Assembly (NCBI GenBank): GCA_025355595.1
Contig: JANXZI010000179.1
Location: forward strand, 1 to 5,327
DNA length: 5,327 bases
Origin: Spartobacteria bacterium
Lineage (GTDB): Bacteria > Verrucomicrobiota > Verrucomicrobiia > Chthoniobacterales > Chthoniobacteraceae
Direction: 5' to 3'
A model generated the notes under the pieces. The model did no database searches, had not been told where the DNA came from, and was given only the letters and a program-made list of their open reading frames with translations. Within the stretch, counting starts at the first letter, position 1. Every line of letters starts with the position of its first letter. Positions 1 through 4,005 of the stretch are shown here, piece by piece. A program made the position numbers and the translations under genes.

Positions 1-127
1 GTTCGGCTTCATGCACTTGTCGTTCGAGTTTGTCGCCGTTGTATGCTCCCCATGCGGTCAGGCCATGCACAGCAATGCAAATGTCCTGCCCGCCATCGTC
101 GTGGATCGGGCGAAGTCGAGTGCTCAT
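1..127 (-). CDS. Unrecognised open reading frame downstream of nuoC, cut by the left window edge
   Basis: An open frame of at least 42 codons runs leftward from an ATG at 127-125 to the window edge without a stop. It begins MSTRLRPIHDDGGQDICIAV, then continues with VHGLTAWGAYNGDKLERQVH. The first in-frame stop upstream is at 157-155, so 127 is the first ATG. The start lies 43 bases after the nuoC stop on the same strand, so co-transcription is possible. I recognise no domain. It lacks the TLNMGPQHPSTHG-like beginning expected of NuoD, the usual next gene. By hand count about 24 of 42 codons end in G or C, visibly less than in the clear genes nearby, which fits either a transferred gene or a chance frame. 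No Shine-Dalgarno sequence is visible. Only the N-terminus is present, so function cannot be assigned. Confidence 0.38.
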   Translation of the reverse strand, partial: MSTRLRPIHDDGGQDICIAVHGLTAWGAYNGDKLERQVHEAE

Positions 128-148
128 AGCGAGGGAAGGACTGATTAT

Positions 149-167
149 TGGATGCTACTGGCATCCA
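149..167 (-). terminator. Short stem-loop just after the nuoC stop codon
   Basis: TGGATGC (149-155) and GCATCCA (161-167) are a perfect 7-bp inverted repeat with a 5-base loop. In the minus-strand transcript it forms 3 bases after the nuoC stop. No U-run follows (the next bases read ATAATCAG), so it is not a canonical intrinsic terminator. It could instead mark the 3' end or a processing point of the nuoBC message. The position is suggestive and the function is inferred. Confidence 0.3.
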
Positions 168-170
168 CCT

Positions 171-761
171 TCACTCCATCTCGCGCGAGCGCGGTTCGCG
201 GTCCTGCGTGTCGCCGCCGTTGGGCGACGTGACGAACGGGCCGCCGGCGAGCGGGGCGGCGCGGGTGAAGGCCACGTCGGGCGTGTCGCTGTCTTTGCCG
301 GCGAGCGGGAAGTCCTTGCGCAGCGGGAAGAACGGGTAGCCTTCCCACATGAGGATGCGGCGCAGGTCGGGATGGCCGGTGAACTTGATGCCCATCATGT
401 CCCACACTTCGCGCTCGTGCCAGTCGGCGGTGGCCCACAGGTCCACGACGCTCGGCGCGGTGCAGTCGTCTTCGCTCACGGTGTATTTCAGGCGGAGGTG
501 ATCGGTGCGCTCGAAATTTTGCAGCTCGTACACCATCTCGTAGCGCGGCTCCTGCCCGAAGTGATCCACGCTGCTGATGTCGATGAGATACGTGTAGCCG
601 AGCGTGTCGCGGAGGAAGGCGGCGATGTCGTGGAACTGCGCACGCTGCACGGTGAGCGTGAGTTCGCCGCGGAATTCCTTTTGCGAAAGGACGGTGAATT
701 TTGCGGCGAGCGCGGCGGCGGCGGTTTTGGCGGCGGCGGGGACTTCGAGATTCGTGGGCAT
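171..761 (-). CDS. nuoC: NADH-quinone oxidoreductase subunit C (complex I 30-kDa subunit)
   Basis: This 196-residue protein is the 30-kDa subunit of the complex I peripheral arm. It has no redox centre and packs against NuoD and NuoB near the quinone site. The family signature is clear at residues 114-137: WHEREVWDMMGIKF, then GHPDLRRIL. It is followed by a PLRKDFP block at 146-152, which in this family sits just before the C-terminus or the junction with NuoD in C-D fusions. The earlier YTYLIDISSVDH stretch (56-67) is also typical. A tail of about 44 residues after PLRKDFP is Pro/Gly/Asp-rich and looks disordered; the frame ends with a true TGA, so this is not a NuoCD fusion. The ATG at 761 is supported by the usual family length. 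No Shine-Dalgarno is visible upstream. nuoB lies 132 bases upstream, an unusually wide gap. Confidence 0.96.
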   Translation of the reverse strand: MPTNLEVPAAAKTAAAALAAKFTVLSQKEFRGELTLTVQRAQFHDIAAFLRDTLGYTYLIDISSVDHFGQEPRYEMVYELQNFERTDHLRLKYTVSEDDCTAPSVVDLWATADWHEREVWDMMGIKFTGHPDLRRILMWEGYPFFPLRKDFPLAGKDSDTPDVAFTRAAPLAGGPFVTSPNGGDTQDREPRSREME

Positions 762-795
762 CGGTGTGGCGGTGAGTGGTGCGTGAAGGGCGGCA

Positions 796-887
796 GTGAC
801 TGGTGACTAGTGAATGGTGACAGGTCTCGGGAAATCGCGCGGTCGGGGTGCTGCTGAACCAGTCACTTTTCACCAGTCACCAGTCAC
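796..887. repeat. Imperfect 30-bp inverted repeat of GTGACTG heptamers between nuoB and nuoC
   Basis: The arms 796-825 and 858-887 match at 26 of 30 positions as inverted copies, separated by 32 bases. Each arm is a degenerate tandem array of a 7-base unit, CTGGTGA and variants (CTAGTGA, ATGGTGA on the left; CTGGTGA, CTGGTGA, AAAGTGA on the reverse-complemented right). In the minus-strand mRNA the hairpin starts 7 bases after the nuoB stop and ends 34 bases before the nuoC start. It could stabilise or process the message, attenuate nuoC, or be a mobile intergenic repeat. The structure is seen directly; the role is unknown. Confidence 0.85.
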
Positions 888-893
888 AAATTC

Positions 894-1418
894 CTAGCTG
901 AGCGCGGCGACCAGCTCCGGCTTCTGCGCGAGGAAGGAATGCTCGCCTTCGATTTTGCGCTGGAGGCGGAGCAGGCCCTCGATGAGCGCCTCGGGGCGTG
1001 GCGGGCAGCCGGAAATATAGACGTCCACGGGGATGAGCGTATCTATCCCCTGGAGCACGGCGTAGCTGCGATACATGCCGCCGCTGCTCGCGCACGCGCC
1101 CATCGCGATGCACCACTTCGGCTCCGGCATCTGGTCCCAGATGCGTTTCACGGCGAGCGCCATTTTGTAAGTGACGGTACCGGCGACGATCATCACGTCG
1201 CTCTGCCGCGGGGAAAAGCGCATGACCTCGGCGCCGAAGCGCGAGATGTCGTAGCGCGAGGCGCCGGTGGCCATCAGTTCGATGGCGCAGCACGCGAGCC
1301 CCATCGGCATCGGCCAGAGTGAGTTTTTGCGCATCCAGTTGATGGCGGAGTCGAGCTTGGTGATGATGACGTTGCCCTCGATTTTTGAGTCGTAGGCGGC
1401 GGGTGCGATGGTGGTCAT
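894..1418 (-). CDS. nuoB: NADH-quinone oxidoreductase subunit B (N2 iron-sulfur subunit, PSST homologue)
   Basis: This 174-residue protein carries the terminal [4Fe-4S] cluster N2 of complex I, which passes electrons to quinone at the NuoB-NuoD interface. All four expected cysteine ligands are present: the adjacent pair Cys43-Cys44 in GLACCAIELMATG, Cys109 in MGACASSGGMY, and Cys138 in SGCPPRPEAL. These spacings are those of the family. The quinone-site region with DISRFGAEVMRFSPRQSD (57-74) is also intact. I chose the ATG at 1418 because the protein then begins MTTIAPAAYDSKIEGNVIIT and has normal length. The frame stays open to an ATG at 1520, but those 34 extra residues are Pro/Arg-rich, unlike the family, and overlap a 10-bp tandem repeat. 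No Shine-Dalgarno is visible. nuoA, usually just upstream, is absent; the upstream neighbour is divergent. Confidence 0.97.
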   Translation of the reverse strand: MTTIAPAAYDSKIEGNVIITKLDSAINWMRKNSLWPMPMGLACCAIELMATGASRYDISRFGAEVMRFSPRQSDVMIVAGTVTYKMALAVKRIWDQMPEPKWCIAMGACASSGGMYRSYAVLQGIDTLIPVDVYISGCPPRPEALIEGLLRLQRKIEGEHSFLAQKPELVAALS

Positions 1419-1434
1419 TGCGAGAGGCGGGATA

Positions 1435-1460
1435 ATTAAAGCGGTCGCGAATCGCGGCAA
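1435..1460 (-). promoter_or_regulatory. Weak promoter candidate for nuoB with an interrupted palindrome in the spacer
   Basis: On the minus strand TTGCCG (1460-1455) and TTTAAT (1440-1435) resemble -35 and -10 boxes. The spacer is only 14 bases, short of the usual 16-18, so the match is weak. This is the only AT-rich patch just upstream of nuoB. An 11-base interrupted palindrome, CGCGAATCGCG (1446-1456), lies across the spacer and could be an operator, but such words are easy to find in GC-rich DNA. Confidence 0.22.
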
Positions 1461-1511
1461 GGTGAATCTCGGCGGAGGCGAGGAATCCGGCGACCGGAAT
1501 TTTTTGAACCA

Positions 1512-1541
1512 CAGATGCACGCGGATGAACGCAGATGCCGT
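1512..1541. repeat. Three-unit 10-bp tandem repeat (cRGATGmACG)
   Basis: Units CAGATGCACG (1512-1521), CGGATGAACG (1522-1531) and CAGATGCCGT (1532-1541) follow each other at a 10-base period, preceded by GAACCA. The pattern resembles the ACAGATGAACACGGATGAACACAGATG-like intergenic repeats that I recall from several GC-rich bacterial phyla. The third unit is degenerate. It sits in the divergent region between nuoB and the secreted-protein gene and is not plausibly coding. Confidence 0.65.
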
Positions 1542-1555
1542 GGGAAGAGCACCGA

Positions 1556-1618
1556 ATGGCTTCCGTCCGGCACTTCGGCTTTGCGCTGTACGGCGCTTCG
1601 GAGTAACGGAAAAGCCAT
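1556..1618. repeat. Palindromic intergenic repeat whose right arm enters the start codon of the next gene
   Basis: ATGGCTTCCGT (1556-1566) is the inverted counterpart of ACGGAAAAGCCAT (1606-1618), apart from two extra bases in the right arm. Inside, CCG (1567-1569) can pair with CGG (1599-1601), and GCGCTGTACGGCGC (1583-1596) is a near-perfect 14-base palindrome with one U-G pair in RNA. The right arm includes the first two bases of the ATG at 1617. A folded transcript would therefore hide the start codon. It could be a repeat insertion that supplied the leader, or a translational control hairpin. Confidence 0.55.
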
Positions 1619-2588
1619 GCCCCGACTCCTCGCAAATGCGCTCGCATCGCTCGCCCTTTCCACCTCAGCATTTGCCGCGGACGCGATTGATTCGCTCCGC
1701 ACATGGGTCGCGGTGGACGACCTCCATCTCGCCGAACTCGCGGGTGGAAAAATCGCCACTGCCAAGAATGCCTCGATGAGCCTCGCACGGGGCATGTCGT
1801 GCCAGGCGGTGTTCGTCGTGAATGCGCCGCTGGAGACGACTCACGCGGCGCTGCTGAAATTCAATTCGGTGAAGCACCCGGAACTCGAGGTTTACCAGCA
1901 TCACGTCTTTCACGATGAGAAGGACTCGGGCTTCGACAAGCTCCTGCTGAATCCGAAGGACGGGGCCACTGCCAAGCTCATCCGCTCAATGGGCGACGCG
2001 AGTGAGATCCAGCTCTCGAAGACCGAAGCGCCGCTGATGCCGCGCGCGCGCACCGCCGACACCACGCAGCTGTTTCTCACCGGCATGTTGCACGCAAGGT
2101 GGACGCGATTTTCCAAGGCCGGCGACTTCGGCAGCGTGGGCTCGCACGACGCTGGCGGCGAACTGCGCAACCTGCTTGCCGAGGAGAGCAACATGACGAA
2201 GCATTTCGGCGCGTTGCTTGCGCCGCTGGCCGCGCCGGGCGCGCCGGGCTCACCGAAATTCTCGTATTGGGATCTCTCGGTCGTGGACAAAAAAGCCGCC
2301 GTCTCGCTCGGTGCCGTGTACGGCGTGGAGATGGCGGACCGGCGGCAGGTGCTCGACGTGACGTGGTATTCGTCGAACGGCTACCTCGTGTCATTCACGC
2401 TCTACGAGATGCACCCGGTCATCATCGGCGGAAAGGCCTGCACGCTCGTGTGGCAGGGCAGCCTCGTGAGCACCACGGGCATCGAGGGCGGCCTCGGCCT
2501 GAAGCGCAAGATCGGCTCGGGCATGATGGTCTCCGATGTGGAAAAGTGGATCCGCATTTTCCGTGCGGACGCGCAAGTCTCGCCCTGA
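1617..2588 (+). CDS. Secreted protein of unknown function
   Basis: A 323-residue protein with a clear Sec-type signal peptide: MPRLLANALASLALSTSAFA, with likely cleavage after the AFA at residues 18-20. I chose the ATG at 1617 for this reason; the frame is open from 1515, but that part runs through two repeat elements and gives a Cys/Arg-rich sequence unlike a protein N-terminus. The mature part has no transmembrane segment, two cysteines (62 and 275) and no catalytic motif I can name. The middle has an Ala/Pro/Gly linker (APGAPGSP), and the second half alternates short hydrophobic strands (FSYWDLSVVDKK, VTWYSSNGYLVSFTLYEMHP), which suggests a beta-rich fold. Codon use is GC-rich at third positions, as in the neighbours. 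It is divergent from nuoB. I do not recognise the family, and no function follows from context. Confidence 0.85.
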   Translation: MPRLLANALASLALSTSAFAADAIDSLRTWVAVDDLHLAELAGGKIATAKNASMSLARGMSCQAVFVVNAPLETTHAALLKFNSVKHPELEVYQHHVFHDEKDSGFDKLLLNPKDGATAKLIRSMGDASEIQLSKTEAPLMPRARTADTTQLFLTGMLHARWTRFSKAGDFGSVGSHDAGGELRNLLAEESNMTKHFGALLAPLAAPGAPGSPKFSYWDLSVVDKKAAVSLGAVYGVEMADRRQVLDVTWYSSNGYLVSFTLYEMHPVIIGGKACTLVWQGSLVSTTGIEGGLGLKRKIGSGMMVSDVEKWIRIFRADAQVSP

Positions 2589-2599
2589 ATCCAGCGCGA

Positions 2600-2614
2600 A
2601 TGCCCCGCGGGCAT
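2600..2614 (+). terminator. Stem-loop shortly after the secreted-protein gene
   Basis: ATGCCC (2600-2605) and GGGCAT (2609-2614) form a perfect 6-bp stem with a 3-base loop, 11 bases after the stop codon. No T-run follows on the plus strand, so it is at best a weak or factor-assisted 3' end. Confidence 0.25.
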
Positions 2615-2656
2615 CAGGCGGAACTGCGCCATGACACGCAGGCCGGACTGACCGTG

Positions 2657-2685
2657 TTGACTCTCCGCGCGGGCGCGGGTTGAAT
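2657..2685 (+). promoter_or_regulatory. Weak promoter candidate for the 30-residue ORF
   Basis: TTGACT (2657-2662, five of six to the -35 consensus) is followed after 17 bases by TTGAAT (2680-2685, four of six to the -10 consensus). If used, transcription would begin only a base or two before the ATG at 2694, giving a leaderless or nearly leaderless message. That agrees with the lack of a ribosome binding site but remains a guess. Confidence 0.22.
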
Positions 2686-2693
2686 TTCCAATC

Positions 2694-2786
2694 ATGGAAA
2701 CGCAATCTTTCGGCGTCCTCTTCATCGGCCTGATCATCCTCGCGATGATCATTCTGCCTTGGCTGTTTAGGAAAATCTTCTTCTAG
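2694..2786 (+). CDS. Possible 30-residue single-span membrane protein
   Basis: An ATG-to-TAG frame encodes METQSFGVLFIGLIILAMII followed by LPWLFRKIFF. Residues 6-25 are an unbroken hydrophobic stretch long enough to span a membrane, and the Arg-Lys pair near the C-terminus suggests a cytoplasmic C-terminal end. About 20 of 27 informative codons end in G or C, and isoleucine is ATC in six of seven cases, as expected for a translated gene here. There is no Shine-Dalgarno. It lies 105 bases after the secreted-protein gene on the same strand and ends inside a hairpin. Small proteins of this size often join larger membrane complexes, but no partner is evident. I do not recognise a family. The alternative is a chance frame in intergenic DNA. 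Confidence 0.45.
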   Translation: METQSFGVLFIGLIILAMIILPWLFRKIFF

Positions 2787-2808
2787 AGTGCTTCAAGTTA
2801 AACTCTAG
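2783..2808 (+). other. Stem-loop containing the stop codon of the 30-residue ORF
   Basis: CTAGAGT (2783-2789) and ACTCTAG (2802-2808) are a perfect 7-bp inverted repeat with a 12-base loop. The left arm contains the TAG stop of the small ORF. It is AT-richer than its surroundings and could help define the 3' end together with the stronger hairpin at 2833-2854. Confidence 0.35.
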
Positions 2809-2832
2809 CCGCGGCGTGCGGAGGCGATCATA

Positions 2833-2854
2833 GCGCAGCTCTCCTGAGCTGCGC
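2833..2854. terminator. Perfect 9-bp hairpin between convergent genes
   Basis: GCGCAGCTC (2833-2841) and GAGCTGCGC (2846-2854) pair perfectly around a 4-base loop, TCCT. It lies between the plus-strand small ORF and the minus-strand isomerase-like gene, where a bidirectional terminator would be expected. There is no T-run on either side, so termination is inferred from position and stem strength only. It may also be part of a dispersed intergenic repeat with the hairpin at 2906-2923. Confidence 0.45.
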
Positions 2855-2928
2855 ATCTCAGCCCCTTGCGCAACTCGGGAGTGCTACGCTACCCGTGCGA
2901 TGCGCAGCCGCCCAGACGCGGCTACGGA
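2855..2928. repeat. Hairpin-rich intergenic repeat segment after the isomerase-like gene
   Basis: Directly after the minus-strand TAA lies AGCCGC (2906-2911) paired with GCGGCT (2918-2923) around a 6-base loop, then a CGGG/CCCG pair (2876-2879 with 2892-2895). The word TGCGCA occurs at 2869-2872 as part of TTGCGCAACT, in TGCGCATCTC (2850-2859) and in GATGCGCAGC (2899-2908). Together with the hairpin at 2833-2854 this looks like a REP-like composite that also serves as a 3' end. No coding frame is convincing here. Confidence 0.45.
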
Positions 2929-3819
2929 TTAGCACGCAAAGATTTTGTCCGTGCGTTCCGCGAGGAACTTCAGCCTCTCGGCATTGCCGCCGCCGACTTC
3001 GAGGATGCCGTAGCCTTCGTAGCCGATTTCATCGAGCGCCTTCATCACCGCGGGCCAGTCGTTGTCGCCCTCCATCAGTTCGACGCCGAAGCCCGCGCCG
3101 GGGCCGGATTTGTCGCGCTGCTTCCGGCTGTATTCCTTGATGTGGAGATTGAAAATCTGCTTCCCGAGCGTGCGCACCCAGTGCTCCGGCCAGCCGAAGG
3201 TGATGCAATTCCCGACATCGAAATGCCAGCCGACCCACGGGCTGCCGATCTCGTCGAGGTAGCGCTTCGCCGCGACGGGCTCGTTGATGAAGCGGTTCCA
3301 CACATTCTCGACCGCGATGGCGCATTTGCTTTTTTCCGCGGTCTCGAGGCACCGCTTGATCCCCTCGATGGAACGCGTCCAGCATTGCTCGTAGGTCACG
3401 TCTTTCTCGACCGTACCGGGCACGAGCAGCACGCGCTTGCAGCCAATTTCGCCGCCTTGTTTTAGCGCAAAATTGAGGCCGTTCACCGTCTTCTCGCGCT
3501 TCGCCGGATCGGGCGAGCTCAGCGGGAAACTCCAGTGCGGCGTGCAGATGATGCCCGCGATTTCCAAGCCGCTCGCGTTCTTGGCCTCGATGATCTGATC
3601 GGTCGTGAGTTCGCCCGGCAGGTTCAGCTCGATGCCGTCAAACCCCGCGTCGCGGATCGCCTTGAACTTGTCCGTCACGCTCCCCTTCACACCGCCGGCC
3701 ATGCCGAGGTTCACGGCCTTCTTCAGCTTCGGGCGTCTTTTCGCGACGTCCTCCGCCGGGGAAAAAACGGCGCTGGCGGCAAGTGCAGTGCTGGTGGCGA
3801 GGAAGGTGCGGCGGTTCAT
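2929..3819 (-). CDS. Tat-exported sugar phosphate isomerase/epimerase-like TIM-barrel protein
   Basis: A 296-residue protein of the xylose-isomerase-like TIM-barrel (AP endonuclease 2) superfamily. The N-terminus MNRRTFLATSTALAASAVFS has a twin-arginine motif (RRTFL) and a hydrophobic core, with a likely cleavage site near residue 22 (SPA). The barrel starts at about residue 34. Strand motifs include DGIELN (61-66), AIAVEN with Glu171, HFDVGN with Asp201, FNLHIKEY with His226, and YGILEVGGG with Glu274. These four residues are in the order and rough spacing of the divalent-metal ligands of sugar epimerases in this family. Substrate cannot be told; the paralogues act on ketoses, inositols or hexulose phosphates. 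Tat export implies folding, probably with metal, before transport. It follows the redoxin gene on the same strand by 186 bases and ends in TAA. No Shine-Dalgarno is present; the start is fixed by the Tat signal. Confidence 0.92.
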   Translation of the reverse strand: MNRRTFLATSTALAASAVFSPAEDVAKRRPKLKKAVNLGMAGGVKGSVTDKFKAIRDAGFDGIELNLPGELTTDQIIEAKNASGLEIAGIICTPHWSFPLSSPDPAKREKTVNGLNFALKQGGEIGCKRVLLVPGTVEKDVTYEQCWTRSIEGIKRCLETAEKSKCAIAVENVWNRFINEPVAAKRYLDEIGSPWVGWHFDVGNCITFGWPEHWVRTLGKQIFNLHIKEYSRKQRDKSGPGAGFGVELMEGDNDWPAVMKALDEIGYEGYGILEVGGGNAERLKFLAERTDKIFAC

Positions 3820-3823
3820 GGGG

Positions 3824-3839
3824 TGCGGGGTTGGATGAG
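3824..3839. repeat. 16-bp direct repeat, copy 1
   Basis: TGCGGGGTTGGATGAG occurs here, 4 bases upstream of the start codon of the isomerase-like gene, and again unchanged at 4015-4030, 191 bases away. The two copies bracket the inverted-repeat element at 3848-3995. Confidence 0.8.
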
Positions 3840-3847
3840 GGGTTGGG

Positions 3848-3995
3848 GAAAAATATCAAACTGCGAGGTCATTCTGAACGGAGCGTAGCGCAGTGAAGAA
3901 TCCCGTCGAAGCAGGGAGCGATCAAAATGTCTCCGAAGACCATTCGCATTTCCACGGGTTCCTTCGCTGCGCTCAGGATGACCGCGATATTTTTC
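3848..3995. repeat. MITE-like palindromic intergenic element (CATTCTGA...TCAGGATG type)
   Basis: Arms 3867-3904 and 3956-3983 are inverted copies: 23 of 28 positions match once a 10-base insertion, GAGCGTAGCG (3881-3890), is allowed in the left arm. The words GGTCATTCTGA and TCAGGATGACC are the ends of a family of short palindromic intergenic repeats that I recall as common in several GC-rich phyla. Further out, GAAAAATATC (3848-3857) and GATATTTTTC (3986-3995) are a perfect 10-bp inverted pair, giving a 148-base element. It encodes nothing convincing. It lies between two co-directional genes and would form a long stem in the minus-strand transcript. Confidence 0.75.
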
Positions 3996-4005
3996 ATCAG
4001 GATTG

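Noticed and set aside
1..127. nuoD start after nuoC
   Set aside because: The translated N-terminus has none of the NuoD opening motif (LNMGPQHPSTHG-like) in its 42 visible residues.
30..806. Long plus-strand open frame of 258 codons across nuoC
   Set aside because: It is antisense to a certain nuoC, has a Gly/Arg/Val-rich composition with no domain, and is the usual open shadow of a GC-rich gene.
1419..1520. Upstream ATG at 1520 as the nuoB start
   Set aside because: The extra 34 residues are unlike any NuoB N-terminus and cover repeat DNA; the ATG at 1418 gives normal family length.
1512..1541. CRISPR-like short repeat array
   Set aside because: The units are 10 bases, contiguous and degenerate, with no spacers; it is a tandem repeat.
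1515..1616. Upstream ATG at 1515 as the secreted-protein start
   Set aside because: It would bury the clear signal peptide that begins at 1617 behind 34 residues encoded by two repeat elements.
877..1788. Long minus-strand open frame of 303 codons overlapping nuoB
   Set aside because: It shares the strand but not the frame of nuoB, is extremely Arg/His-rich, and runs through the divergent repeats; nuoB explains the coding signal.
2866..3465. Plus-strand frame of 199 codons opposite the isomerase-like gene
   Set aside because: It is antisense to a protein with intact metal-ligand motifs and a Tat signal, and has no recognisable features of its own.
3905..3955. Small RNA or ORF inside the palindromic element
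   Set aside because: The 51-base centre has no promoter-like words and no start-stop frame of note.
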